Origin: Butyricicoccus pullicaecorum
GTDB lineage: Bacteria; Bacillota; Clostridia; Oscillospirales; Butyricicoccaceae
Assembly (NCBI GenBank): GCA_018366195.1
Contig: JAGZIN010000001.1
Location: 1 to 64,000, forward strand
Reading direction: 5' to 3'
DNA: 64,000 bases
Shown here: positions 22,973 through 32,474 of the stretch, in pieces
Layout: every line of letters begins with the position of its first letter
How positions within the stretch are numbered: position 1 is the stretch's first letter
Notes under the pieces: model-generated
Told to the model about the DNA's origin: nothing
Seen by the model: the letters and a program-made list of their open reading frames with translations, nothing else
The model's database searches: none
Translations under genes and position numbers: made by a program

Positions 22973-25816
22973 ATGCAAGATCAAATTCATATTAAGGGAG
23001 CCAGAGAGCATAATCTCAAAAACATTGACTTGACCATTCCGCGGGATAAGCTGGTGGTGTTCACAGGCTTGTCCGGCTCCGGAAAATCTTCTTTGGCATT
23101 TGATACCATTTATGCGGAGGGGCAACGGCGTTATGTAGAGTCGCTGTCTTCCTATGCGCGTCAGTTTTTGGGACAGATGGAAAAACCAGATGTCGATTAT
23201 ATTGAGGGGCTTTCGCCGGCAATTTCAATCGACCAGAAAACGACCTCGAAAAATCCACGCTCTACGGTGGGCACAGTGACCGAGATTTACGATTATTTGC
23301 GTCTGTTGTGGGCGCGTATCGGAACACCGCACTGTCCAAAATGTGGAAAGGAAATCCATCAGCAGACAATCGACCAAATTATTGACCAGCTGATGGGCTT
23401 ACCGGAGGGAACCAAGTTACAGGTCTTAGCTCCTGTTGTGCGGCAGCGCAAGGGGGAGCATGTGAAGGTGCTGAAAGATGCCCAAAAGTCCGGCTATGTG
23501 CGTGTGCGCGTGGACGGGAATCTGTATGACCTTTCCGAAGAAATCAAGCTTGAAAAAAATAAAAAACATTCGATAGAGATTGTGGTTGACCGTGTGGTGG
23601 TTCGCGCAGATGCACGTTCTCGCTTGACGGATTCAGTGGAAGCTGCGTCTGCACTTTCCGGCGGTCTGGTGCTGGCAGATGTGATTGGGGGAGAGGTTCT
23701 CACCTTTTCTCAAAATTATGCCTGCGAGGATTGCAATATTTCAATTGAAGAGTTGACACCGCGCATGTTTTCGTTTAATAACCCTTACGGTGCGTGTCCG
23801 ACCTGTACAGGGCTTGGCGTACAGATGAAAATTGACCCTGACCGAATCATTCCAAACCCAAACCTGTCGATTGCAGGAGGTGCCATTCATGCTTCTGGGT
23901 GGTCCAATGCCGAGTCGGGAAGTATTTCGCGAATGTACTATGATGCCTTGGGAGCACGGTACGGCTTTACACTCGACACCCCCATTTGCGATTTTTCCGA
24001 AGAAGCACGAGAAGCGCTGCTTTATGGAACCAAGGGAGAGCCGCTGGACATTCAGGTGAAACGCTTTTCAGGCGCTTCGATGAGCCAGCCCTTTGAAGGA
24101 ATCATCAACAATCTCGAGCGTCGGTATCGTGAAACCAGCAGTGATTATATGCGGGCTGAAATTGAGGATTGTATGAGTGCAATCCCCTGTCAGGATTGCG
24201 GAGGACAGCGCCTGAAGAAAGAAATTTTGGCTGTCACCGTGGGCGGCAGGAATATTGCAGAATATTGTGCGCTTTCGGTCACCAAGGCACTGGATTTTAT
24301 GCGGGATTTGGAGCTGAATGAAATGCAGCATAAAATTGGTGACCGTGTTATTAAGGAAATTCTGGACCGATTGGGCTTTTTGCAGTCAGTTGGTTTGGAA
24401 TATCTCACGCTGTCACGTGCCTCTGGTACGCTGTCGGGCGGAGAAAGCCAGCGAATTCGTCTTGCCACACAAATTGGTTCTTCTCTTATGGGGGTACTGT
24501 ATATTTTGGACGAACCGTCCATTGGTCTGCATCAGCGTGATAATGACAAACTGCTTGATACACTCAAGCAGCTGCGCGATGTTGGCAATACCCTGATTGT
24601 GGTGGAACATGATGAGGATACGATGTATGCTGCCGACCATATTGTAGATATTGGACCCGGAGCAGGTGTGCACGGTGGGGAAATTATTTTTCAGGGCACT
24701 GTGGAAGATATGTGCAAGGCGGAAAGGTCGATTACAGGCGCCTACTTATCGGGACGGCGTTTTATTCCGATTCCAGAGATTCGGCGCAAGGGAAGCGGAA
24801 AATGGCTTTCTGTGTACGGTGCGGCAGTGCACAACCTCAAGCATACAGATTTTTCCATTCCGCTTGGAACACTGACGTGTGTGACAGGCGTTTCCGGCTC
24901 AGGAAAGTCTTCGTTTGTCAATGAGATTTTGTATAAAAAACTGGCATCAGAGCTCAATGGTGCCAAAACACGTGCAGGTGCATTTGACAGCATCAAGGGA
25001 ATGGAATACCTCGATAAGGTCATTGATATTGACCAGTCTCCCATTGGACGCACTCCGCGCTCCAATCCCGCAACGTATACAGGTGTATTTCATGATATTC
25101 GAGAACTGTTTGCTGCCACACAGGACGCAAAGATGCGTGGTTATGGTCCGGGACGCTTTTCCTTTAATGTAAAGGGCGGACGATGCGAGGCGTGTGCAGG
25201 AGATGGACTGCTCAAAATCGAAATGCACTTTTTGCCGGATATTTATGTGCCCTGTGATGTGTGCAAGGGCAAGCGATATAACAAGGAAACGCTGGAAGTG
25301 CGCTATAAGGGGAAGAACATCTATGAAGTACTGGATATGACCGTAGATGAAGCGCTTCTGTTCTTTGAAAATGTGCCCAAGATTGCACGCCGCCTGCAAA
25401 CCTTGCAGGAGGTTGGACTGGGATATATCAAGCTGGGACAGTCCTCCACCACGTTGTCGGGAGGTGAGGCGCAGCGTGCCAAGTTGGCAGCCGAGCTTTC
25501 CAAGCGCGGAACTGGTAAAACAATTTATATTTTGGACGAGCCAACAACAGGATTGCACATTGCAGATGTACATCGTCTGGTTGATGTACTGCAAAAGCTG
25601 GTGGATACTGGAAACACGGTTGTTGTTATTGAACACAATCTAGATGTCATCAAAACTGCGGATTATATCATTGATTTGGGACCGGAAGGCGGAGATGGAG
25701 GCGGAACAGTTGTCGTCGCAGGCACACCGGAGGAGGTCGCGGACTGTGAGGCTTCCTATACCGGAAGGTATCTCAAAAAGGTACTGGAGCGCACGCAAAA
25801 GCTGCAAGAAGAATAA
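22973..25816 (+). CDS. uvrA: Excinuclease ABC subunit A
   Basis: A 947-residue UvrA dimerising damage sensor with two ABC ATPase modules. The first P-loop is GLSGSGKSS (residues 32-40), with signature SGTLSGGESQRIRLA and Walker B YILDEPSIGL; the second P-loop is GVSGSGKSSF, with signature LSGGEAQRAKLA and IYILDEPTTGLH. Zinc sites are CPKCGKEIH near residue 120, CEDC/CPTC near 255-280 and CEACAGDG/CDVCKGKR near 735-765. Domain set and length fit class I UvrA. It closes the radC-uvrB operon before a strong terminator. Confidence 0.98.
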   Translation: MQDQIHIKGAREHNLKNIDLTIPRDKLVVFTGLSGSGKSSLAFDTIYAEGQRRYVESLSSYARQFLGQMEKPDVDYIEGLSPAISIDQKTTSKNPRSTVGTVTEIYDYLRLLWARIGTPHCPKCGKEIHQQTIDQIIDQLMGLPEGTKLQVLAPVVRQRKGEHVKVLKDAQKSGYVRVRVDGNLYDLSEEIKLEKNKKHSIEIVVDRVVVRADARSRLTDSVEAASALSGGLVLADVIGGEVLTFSQNYACEDCNISIEELTPRMFSFNNPYGACPTCTGLGVQMKIDPDRIIPNPNLSIAGGAIHASGWSNAESGSISRMYYDALGARYGFTLDTPICDFSEEAREALLYGTKGEPLDIQVKRFSGASMSQPFEGIINNLERRYRETSSDYMRAEIEDCMSAIPCQDCGGQRLKKEILAVTVGGRNIAEYCALSVTKALDFMRDLELNEMQHKIGDRVIKEILDRLGFLQSVGLEYLTLSRASGTLSGGESQRIRLATQIGSSLMGVLYILDEPSIGLHQRDNDKLLDTLKQLRDVGNTLIVVEHDEDTMYAADHIVDIGPGAGVHGGEIIFQGTVEDMCKAERSITGAYLSGRRFIPIPEIRRKGSGKWLSVYGAAVHNLKHTDFSIPLGTLTCVTGVSGSGKSSFVNEILYKKLASELNGAKTRAGAFDSIKGMEYLDKVIDIDQSPIGRTPRSNPATYTGVFHDIRELFAATQDAKMRGYGPGRFSFNVKGGRCEACAGDGLLKIEMHFLPDIYVPCDVCKGKRYNKETLEVRYKGKNIYEVLDMTVDEALLFFENVPKIARRLQTLQEVGLGYIKLGQSSTTLSGGEAQRAKLAAELSKRGTGKTIYILDEPTTGLHIADVHRLVDVLQKLVDTGNTVVVIEHNLDVIKTADYIIDLGPEGGDGGGTVVVAGTPEEVADCEASYTGRYLKKVLERTQKLQEE

Positions 25817-25823
25817 GCACCGG

Positions 25824-25857
25824 AAAGACCCTTTCTATTTGGAGAAGGGGTCTTTTT
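25824..25857 (+). terminator. uvrA operon terminator
   Basis: AAAGACCCTTTC / GAAGGGGTCTTT stem followed by TTT. Confidence 0.9.
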
Positions 25858-25877
25858 GCTGAGCATCGAAGAAGATA

Positions 25878-25906
25878 TTTTCACAGATTCAAAATAGTGT
25901 TAGAAT
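25878..25906 (+). promoter_or_regulatory. Candidate promoter of a membrane-protein locus
   Basis: TTTCAC (25878-25883), a 17-base spacer and TAGAAT (25901-25906). Confidence 0.4.
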
Positions 25907-25976
25907 AGAGAAAAAGCAATCGAGATACATAGGAGACGATACGAAAAAACAAGGGGAGATTGAGTGGGGTGATGCT

Positions 25977-26150
25977 ATGGAGTGGAACCATTACATGGAT
26001 ACATATCTTTTTACAGATCATGTTCATACTATCATTTTTGCTATTCTCTGCTATATATGGTTATTCTCTGCTGCGGTATTGTACACTGCACATCTGTATG
26101 CTATGATACATACAGATTCTTTCGAAAGAACAAAAGCAAACATCATTTGA
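25977..26150 (+). CDS. Small putative membrane protein (57 residues)
   Basis: ATG 25977 opens a 57-residue frame with one hydrophobic helix (IIFAILCYIWLFSAAVLY) between a polar N-terminus (MEWNHYMDTYLFTDHVH) and a charged tail (HTDSFERTKANII). A GGGGTG lies close upstream. A second ATG at 25972 opens a different hydrophobic frame of 44 codons, so the choice is uncertain. No family recognised. It is followed by another membrane-protein gene. Confidence 0.35.
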   Translation: MEWNHYMDTYLFTDHVHTIIFAILCYIWLFSAAVLYTAHLYAMIHTDSFERTKANII

Positions 26151-26211
26151 CATTTCAGAAGGACGTTAAAAGATTTGATGTATCATACATGTGCAGAGGA
26201 GGGAGTGGGCA

Positions 26212-26760
26212 TTGGATTCGTGGAAAAGCGAAGCAGAAAGGAAGATTGTTTTGGAGACACGTTGGAAGCTGTTTGGTTCCGGTATTCTGGGATATGTTTT
26301 ACTCGCAATGATTGGTTTTGCTGTTCTGACAAAACCATTTCTTTCTTTTGAAATGGTAAAATACACGAGTATCACGATTCCGCTCAATGCAATGATTTTG
26401 TTTGCGGGTGCGATTGCGATTGGCAGCTGGATTGCAAAAAAGCAGCCGTGCACGGGAGACGTTTTGGATAAAGGATTGTCAGGAATATCGCTGGGTCAAT
26501 TTATTTGGGTTCGTTATGGATTCCCGCTTGTGGTTGCTATGGTATTGTGGGGGATTTATCTCTTGAATCCACAAATAAATTGGGATATTTCTTTTTGGAT
26601 TTATCCAGATACTGCTTATGATGCACCGGTATGGAAGCAATTTATCATTTATCAGGTGATTTCGTTTGAGTCTGTTACAGCTTGGCTTTTGGGTTACCTG
26701 ACTTATGTGATTCAGAAAAGTAAAAAAGAGTATCGCTATTGTGCGCAAAAAAGCGTATGA
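26212..26760 (+). CDS. Unrecognised four-helix membrane protein
   Basis: About 182 residues with hydrophobic helices at ILGYVLLAMIGFAVL, ITIPLNAMILFAGAIAIGSWI, GFPLVVAMVLWGIYLL and ISFESVTAWLLGYLTYVIQ. The best start is TTG 26212, 9 bases after AGGAGGG; a GTG at 26191 is possible. Short amphipathic N-terminus (SWKSEAERKIVLETRWKLFG). No domain is recognised. It is flanked by terminators and may form a small unit with the frame at 25977. Confidence 0.65.
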   Translation: MDSWKSEAERKIVLETRWKLFGSGILGYVLLAMIGFAVLTKPFLSFEMVKYTSITIPLNAMILFAGAIAIGSWIAKKQPCTGDVLDKGLSGISLGQFIWVRYGFPLVVAMVLWGIYLLNPQINWDISFWIYPDTAYDAPVWKQFIIYQVISFESVTAWLLGYLTYVIQKSKKEYRYCAQKSV

Positions 26761-26880
26761 TTGTTTGATGTCCCGAATATAGTTAGGGGATTTCAGTGCG
26801 CTGTGTTCGGTGCATGAATCCATATCAGGCAAGAGCATCGAAATTTGAAAGGCACAAATCAGGATCGGAAAATAAATTCA

Positions 26881-26918
26881 GGGCAGGTAGCCGTTTGCAC
26901 GCTACCTGTCCTTGTTTT
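26881..26918 (+). terminator. Intrinsic terminator before recJ
   Basis: GGGCAGGTAGC / GCTACCTGTCC stem with one wobble, followed by TTGTTTTT. Confidence 0.85.
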
Positions 26919-26937
26919 TATGGCGACAAAAGAAATG

Positions 26938-26966
26938 TTGAGATTTTGTGTGTTTTCTGCTATGAT
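26938..26966 (+). promoter_or_regulatory. recJ-rel operon promoter
   Basis: TTGAGA (26938-26943), a 17-base spacer and TATGAT (26961-26966), 33 bases before the recJ start. Confidence 0.7.
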
Positions 26967-26999
26967 AAATTTGAATAAGAATACTTCGAGGGAGTTACC

Positions 27000-29078
27000 A
27001 TGAAAATGAAACGATGGGTGACCGCTGCGCCCGATTTGGATAAAGTACGGTCGCTGGCACATGCCTGCGGGCTGACCCCGCTCGCTGCTGCTGCATTGTG
27101 CGCACGGGGACTTGATACGCCGGAGCAGGCAAGCGCCTTTCTGGAAACCGACCCTGCCTGCCTGTACGACCCGTTTTTGCTGCCGGATATGGACAAAGCT
27201 GTGCAGGTTGTTCGCAATGCAGTGGAACAAGGAAAACAAATTATCGTTTTTGGAGACTATGATGTAGATGGTGTGACATCAACCTGTGTCCTGACCCGTA
27301 TGCTGCACGCATTGGGTGCAAATGTGCGGCACTATATTCCCGATCGCCTGCGTGAAGGCTATGGACTGAGCATTTCTGCAATGGACCATCTTGCAGCAGA
27401 GGGGGCACAGCTCATTATTACAGTGGATTCTGGCGTGTCGGCATTTGAAGAAATCGCACATGCCCGTATGCTTGGCATAGATGTGGTGGTAACCGACCAT
27501 CATGAATGTCGGGAGGAGCTGCCAGATGCCAATGCGGTGGTCAATCCCAAGCGCATGGACAGCAAATATCCATTTCCGGAACTTGCCGGTGTAGGGGTTG
27601 CGTTTAAGCTCGCTTGTGCGCTTGCAGGGGAAGGACAGCACCATGCTGTTTTGGAGCAGTATGCCGATTTGGTTGCGCTCGGAACCGTGGCAGATGTCAT
27701 GCCATTGCGCGGAGAAAACCGCATCATTGTGGCGGCAGGATTGCGCCGTATGGCAGAGACCAGCAATGTGGGACTTTCTATGCTGCTGCGGGAGTCCGGA
27801 CAATACGGCAAAAAGCTGACCGCTTCGGTTATCAGCTTTATCCTTGCACCACGTATTAACGCTGCCGGACGGCTCGGACATGTGGATATGGCAGCAGAGC
27901 TTTTCCTCACCGATGACCCAAGGCGTGCACAGATGCTTGCGGCTGCGCTGTGTGAACAGAACAAGCAGCGGCAGGAGGAGGAAAATGATATCCTGCATCA
28001 GGCGCTGCAAAAGCTCCGCCATGAATATGACCCGCTGGAGGATCAAATGATTATACTAGCGGGAGAGCACTGGCATCATGGTGTCATTGGAATCGTATGT
28101 TCACGCCTGTGTGACCGCTATGCGTGCCCGACCGTACTCATTGCACTGGAAGATGGTGTCGGGAAGGGGTCGGGACGCTCCGTGAAAGGCTTTCACCTTT
28201 ATGATGCGCTCTGCAATAGTGCGCCCCTTCTGGAACGCTTTGGCGGACATGAGCTTGCAGCTGGTCTGACCATTCGGGAAGAAAATATTCCGGCGTTTAA
28301 GCAGGAAATGGCAGCTTGGGCAAAGGAACATGTTAATCCTGCCGATTTGGTTCCGGTTTTGCATATTGACTGTCCCATCACACCTGAACTCATTACAACA
28401 GAGACCATTTTGGGACTGGACGTTTTGGAGCCGTTTGGAATGGGCAATCCACAACCGGTTTTCTCTATGAATGATTTGCTTGTGGAGGAAATCACCCCCA
28501 TTTCTTCAGACCGGCATGTCCGCCTGACGCTCTCAAAGAACGGCACGTTATATACTGCAATGCTGTTTGGGATTGGACAGGGCGGCTGTGGATTTGCGCA
28601 GGGAAATTATGTAGATGCTGCATTCTGTCTGGAGGTCAACGAGTATCGCGGAAGAAAAAATGTGCAGCTTGTCATTCGAGATATCAAGCTGAGCACCTGC
28701 GAGGTGCTGGCAGACCAGAAGCTGCTGAATCTATATCACCATTTTATGTCAGATGGTGCGCTGACTGCCCGAGAGGCAAGTGTTTTGCTGCCTGACCGAA
28801 AGGATTTGGTTGCCGTGTGGAGGCATATCATCAGCCGTAGTGAAGATGGCCGGCTGACTGTACCAGATGGCGCGTTATCCCGCAGAGTTTCGTGGGAGAG
28901 CCGCCGAGAAATCAATATTGGAAAGCTGTTTGTCTGTTTAGATGTATTTAGTGAAAGTCAGCTGCTGAGCTATCATTTTCGGGAAGGACAGCTTAATATT
29001 CGATTAAAACATATTGAGGGCAAGGCTGATATTTCAAAATCAGTTGTTCTCAAAACCTTACAGTCCATGAGCAAATAG
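27000..29078 (+). CDS. recJ: Single-stranded-DNA-specific 5'-3' exonuclease RecJ
   Basis: A 692-residue DHH/DHHA1 exonuclease. Metal-binding motif DYDVDG is at residues 86-91, the later motif TVDSG and the DHH (VVTDHHECREELP) follow, then the DHHA1 element GGHELAAGLTI and the OB-fold with a C-terminal extension after about residue 560. It acts in recombination and mismatch/base repair. GAGGGAG precedes ATG 27000. In Bacillus the order is recJ-apt-relA-dtd; here apt is absent and rel follows after 45 bases. Confidence 0.95.
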   Translation: MKMKRWVTAAPDLDKVRSLAHACGLTPLAAAALCARGLDTPEQASAFLETDPACLYDPFLLPDMDKAVQVVRNAVEQGKQIIVFGDYDVDGVTSTCVLTRMLHALGANVRHYIPDRLREGYGLSISAMDHLAAEGAQLIITVDSGVSAFEEIAHARMLGIDVVVTDHHECREELPDANAVVNPKRMDSKYPFPELAGVGVAFKLACALAGEGQHHAVLEQYADLVALGTVADVMPLRGENRIIVAAGLRRMAETSNVGLSMLLRESGQYGKKLTASVISFILAPRINAAGRLGHVDMAAELFLTDDPRRAQMLAAALCEQNKQRQEEENDILHQALQKLRHEYDPLEDQMIILAGEHWHHGVIGIVCSRLCDRYACPTVLIALEDGVGKGSGRSVKGFHLYDALCNSAPLLERFGGHELAAGLTIREENIPAFKQEMAAWAKEHVNPADLVPVLHIDCPITPELITTETILGLDVLEPFGMGNPQPVFSMNDLLVEEITPISSDRHVRLTLSKNGTLYTAMLFGIGQGGCGFAQGNYVDAAFCLEVNEYRGRKNVQLVIRDIKLSTCEVLADQKLLNLYHHFMSDGALTAREASVLLPDRKDLVAVWRHIISRSEDGRLTVPDGALSRRVSWESRREINIGKLFVCLDVFSESQLLSYHFREGQLNIRLKHIEGKADISKSVVLKTLQSMSK

Positions 29079-29123
29079 AACGGACGGTAAGGTGTGATTT
29101 GAGGCAAAGGAAGTGTCAAGGTT

Positions 29124-31337
29124 ATGAGCGCTCCGATGAAAAATAATATAGAGTTTTTACTCGAACGCATAAAAAAGCAGAATGCGTCAGCAAATCTGAA
29201 AAAGATTCGCGCAGCGTATGAGTGCGCTGCGGCGGCGCATGAGGGGCAGAAACGACGCAATGGAGAACCCTATATCATTCATCCGGTTGCAGTTGCAAAA
29301 ATCATTGCAGAAATGGGATTGGATACTGATTCAATTTGTGCGGGGCTTTTGCATGACTGTATTGAGGATACAGCGTTTGGATATCGTGAAATCGAAAATA
29401 AATTCGGAACTTCGGTCGCGGAACTGGTAGATGGCGTGACCCGATTGGGCATGCTCCGTTATTCCAAGGAGCAGGAACAGTTTGAAGATTTGCGCAAGAT
29501 GTTTATGGCAATGGCAAAGGATATCCGTGTCATTCTCATTAAGTTGGCAGACCGCCTGCATAATGCGCGTACCTTCCAGTATCTGCCTGAGAGAAAGCAG
29601 CGCGATAAGGCGCTGGAGACCATGGAAATTTATGCGCCGATTGCGCATCGCTTGGGTATGAGCCGAATCAAATGCGAGCTGGAGGATTTGTGCTTACAGG
29701 TTCTCGACCCGATTGGGTATCAGGAAATCGTAGATGGGCTGGAAAAGGAATCTGAGCGATATGATGAATTTTTAGACCATATCAAGGAACGCATTGCGTC
29801 GAAACTGGACGAAGCGCGAATTGCACATGATATCTCTGCGCGGGTCAAGCATATCTATTCGATTTATCGCAAAATGTACGCACAGCATAAAACGATGAAT
29901 GAAATTTATGATATTTGTGCCGTGCGCGTGATTGTAGAGAATGTGGCAGATTGCTACAATGTACTAGGCTATGTGCATGATTTGTATAAGCCGATTCCCG
30001 GTCGCTTTAAGGACTATATTTCCACGCCAAAGCCCAATGGCTACCAGTCTTTGCATACAACGGTCATCGGACGGGAGGGAATTCCGTTTGAAATCCAGAT
30101 TCGTACCGAAGAAATGCATAAAATGGCAGAATATGGCGTTGCAGCACACTGGAAATACAAGCAGGGGCTGGACCGTGTGGGCAATGAGGAAGCGTTCTCA
30201 TGGATTCGTCAGTTTTTGGAAGCGCAGCAGGATACTGAGGCAGAGGATTTTATTAAGGCAATCAAGGTAGACCTCTTTGCAGATGAGGTATTCGTCTTTA
30301 CGCCCAAGGGGGACGTTATCAATATGCCGGCAGGTGCAACCCCGATTGACATGGCGTACGCAATCCATTCTGCTGTTGGAAACCGTATGGTGGGCGCAAA
30401 GGTCAATGGACGCATTGTACAAATTGACAGCCATCTGAAAAACGGCGATATTGTTGAGATTTTGACCAGTAAGGAAGCGCATGGTCCAAGCCGTGACTGG
30501 ATTAAGATTGTACGCACGACAGAGGCGCGCAATAAAATCAAACAGTGGTTTAAGAAGGAATGTCGTGAGGAGAATATCATCAAGGGCAAGGAGGACCTCG
30601 ATAGAGAGCTGCGTGCAAATCTGCTGTATAATGGCTTCTATGACAGCGAAGAAGTGATTCAAAATACACTCAATAAATTCAGCTATCAGAATATAGATGA
30701 GATGTATGCGGCAATTGGATATGGCGGCATTACCTTGACCAAGGTTATCAACAAGGTCAAGGACGAGGTCGGACGCTTGCGCCGCGCCACAGAGCGAGCC
30801 GAAAAGGCGGAGCAGTTGGCGGCACAGCAGCAGCCACAGCCCGAGAAAAAGAGCAAGCGCAGCCAGTCAGGGGTCATCGTAGAGGGCATTGATAACTGCC
30901 TTGTAAAGTTTGCCCGCTGCTGTACACCAATTCCCGGAGATGATATCATTGGATTTATTACACGTGGCTATGGCGTTTCCATTCATCGGCGTGATTGTGT
31001 AAATGTGCGTGTCAATGAGGAGGATCAGGACCGCAGCCGCTGGGTCAACTGCTGGTGGGACGAGGAACTGCTGGAGCGGAATAATAAATTCTCGACAGCA
31101 TTACAAATTTCTACACACAGCCGGACAGGGGTTTTGGCAGAAATTATGGTGCTTCTGGCACAGTCTAAGGTCAATATACGTGACCTTACGGCACGAGACT
31201 TGGAGGACGGCTATGGAGTTATCAATGCGGTCATTGATGTCACTGGTGTGCGTCAGCTCAAGCACATTATGACTCGCCTGAAAAATACAAAGGGTGTTAT
31301 GGACGTAACACGTCTTGCAAACGATAGCAATCATTAA
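29124..31337 (+). CDS. relA: Bifunctional (p)ppGpp synthetase/hydrolase
   Basis: A 737-residue Rel protein. The HD hydrolase domain (GQKRRNGEPYIIHPVAVA, LLHDCIEDT, LADRLHNART) is followed by the synthetase domain (FKDYISTPKPNGYQSLHTTV, EIQIRTEEMH), TGS (VFVFTPKGDVINMPAGATPIDMAYAIH), a conserved-cysteine zinc-finger region (LVKFARCCTPIPGD) and a C-terminal ACT domain. All active-site segments look intact, so both making and degrading the alarmone is expected. AAGGAAG upstream of ATG 29124. It is 15 bases from dtd, the usual gene order in Firmicutes. Confidence 0.97.
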   Translation: MSAPMKNNIEFLLERIKKQNASANLKKIRAAYECAAAAHEGQKRRNGEPYIIHPVAVAKIIAEMGLDTDSICAGLLHDCIEDTAFGYREIENKFGTSVAELVDGVTRLGMLRYSKEQEQFEDLRKMFMAMAKDIRVILIKLADRLHNARTFQYLPERKQRDKALETMEIYAPIAHRLGMSRIKCELEDLCLQVLDPIGYQEIVDGLEKESERYDEFLDHIKERIASKLDEARIAHDISARVKHIYSIYRKMYAQHKTMNEIYDICAVRVIVENVADCYNVLGYVHDLYKPIPGRFKDYISTPKPNGYQSLHTTVIGREGIPFEIQIRTEEMHKMAEYGVAAHWKYKQGLDRVGNEEAFSWIRQFLEAQQDTEAEDFIKAIKVDLFADEVFVFTPKGDVINMPAGATPIDMAYAIHSAVGNRMVGAKVNGRIVQIDSHLKNGDIVEILTSKEAHGPSRDWIKIVRTTEARNKIKQWFKKECREENIIKGKEDLDRELRANLLYNGFYDSEEVIQNTLNKFSYQNIDEMYAAIGYGGITLTKVINKVKDEVGRLRRATERAEKAEQLAAQQQPQPEKKSKRSQSGVIVEGIDNCLVKFARCCTPIPGDDIIGFITRGYGVSIHRRDCVNVRVNEEDQDRSRWVNCWWDEELLERNNKFSTALQISTHSRTGVLAEIMVLLAQSKVNIRDLTARDLEDGYGVINAVIDVTGVRQLKHIMTRLKNTKGVMDVTRLANDSNH

Positions 31338-31352
31338 GAGGAGGCACAGATT

Positions 31353-31805
31353 GTGCGAGCTTTGATTCAGCGCGTAAAGCATGCGGCAGTCACCATTGAT
31401 GGTGTGATGCAGGGGCAAATCGAACAAGGTATTTTGATTTTGCTTGGTATCTGTGAGGGAGATACGGTACAGGATTCAGATTATTTGGCGGATAAATGCA
31501 CGGGACTGCGTATCTTTACAGATGAAAATGATAAAATGAATTTATCCTGTGCAGATATTGGCGGTCAGCTGCTGATTGTCTCGCAGTTTACGTTATATGG
31601 GGACTGCAAAAAGGGAAAACGCCCGAATTTCATGCGGGCGGCACGTCCCGAGACGGCAATTCCACTCTATGAACGATTCGTTGCCCAGTGCCGGACAAGC
31701 GGTCTGTCGGTGCAAACCGGTGTGTTTGGGGCAGATATGCAGGTTTCGCTCGTGAATGATGGACCGGTTACAATTTGGCTGGATACTGCGGAAATGCGTG
31801 GATAA
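31353..31805 (+). CDS. dtd: D-aminoacyl-tRNA deacylase
   Basis: A 150-residue DTD that frees tRNA from D-amino acids and mischarged glycine. Landmarks are RALIQRVKHAAVTIDG, LSQFTLYGDCKKGKRPNF (the SQFTL substrate motif) and the C-terminal NDGPVTIWLDT, in place of the usual NxGPVT motif. The start codon is GTG at 31353 with GAGGAGG upstream. Full length. Confidence 0.96.
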   Translation: MRALIQRVKHAAVTIDGVMQGQIEQGILILLGICEGDTVQDSDYLADKCTGLRIFTDENDKMNLSCADIGGQLLIVSQFTLYGDCKKGKRPNFMRAARPETAIPLYERFVAQCRTSGLSVQTGVFGADMQVSLVNDGPVTIWLDTAEMRG

Positions 31806-31826
31806 ACCAATAATAGGAGAATGAAT

Positions 31827-32474
31827 ATGAAAATTTTACAGATGTGTGTCGGAATGTTTGCAACAAACTGCTATATTGTATTCGACGAGGACACAAAGGA
31901 GGGCGCTGTGATTGACCCGGGTGCCAATGCAGAGGGAATTTTACAGGCGGCTGAACAGGCACAGGTAAAGCTTACATGGGTGCTCTTGACCCATGGACAT
32001 TTTGACCATATCCTTGCTGTTCGGGACATACAAAAGGCAACTGGTGCAAAGCTTGCCATTCACAAGGACGAGCTTTGGCTGCTGAAGAAGGAAATACTGG
32101 AAGGCTCCATTCAGACTTTTGGTCTGTCGCGCCGTGATGATTATGAGGAGCTTACCCCCGACCTTTTGGCAGAGGAAGGCACAGAGATTGCAATTGGAAA
32201 TTTGACGGCGACCTATCTGCATACTCCGGGACATACCCCCGGCTCCAGCTGTATTCGGGTTGGAGATGTATTATTTACCGGGGATACCCTGTTCCGTCAT
32301 GAATGTGGACGGTGCGACTTGGAAGGCGGAGACTTCGGAAAAATGCTCAAATCGCTCAAGCGCCTGAGTGAGATTCGCGAAAACCTGCATGTTTTGCCGG
32401 GACATGAGGGGGCATCTACGCTGGACGAGGAACGCCGTATGAATCCTTATATCCGTCAGGCGGTTGGAAAATGA
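31827..32474 (+). CDS. MBL-fold metallohydrolase (glyoxalase II-like)
   Basis: A 215-residue metallo-beta-lactamase-fold hydrolase. Metal ligands are visible in LTHGHFDH, HTPGHTPGS, FTGDTLF and LPGHEG, the pattern of YcbL-type small glyoxalase-II-like enzymes. It probably hydrolyses a thioester. ATG 31827 is preferred since GGAG is 9 bases upstream; the ATG at 31821 is too close. The stop overlaps the hemZ start by 4 bases. Confidence 0.88.
   Translation: MKILQMCVGMFATNCYIVFDEDTKEGAVIDPGANAEGILQAAEQAQVKLTWVLLTHGHFDHILAVRDIQKATGAKLAIHKDELWLLKKEILEGSIQTFGLSRRDDYEELTPDLLAEEGTEIAIGNLTATYLHTPGHTPGSSCIRVGDVLFTGDTLFRHECGRCDLEGGDFGKMLKSLKRLSEIRENLHVLPGHEGASTLDEERRMNPYIRQAVGK

Noticed and set aside
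25982..26311. A 109-codon frame overlapping the membrane protein at 26212
   Set aside because: It overlaps a better frame with a ribosome binding site and has no coherent domain or helix pattern in its second half.
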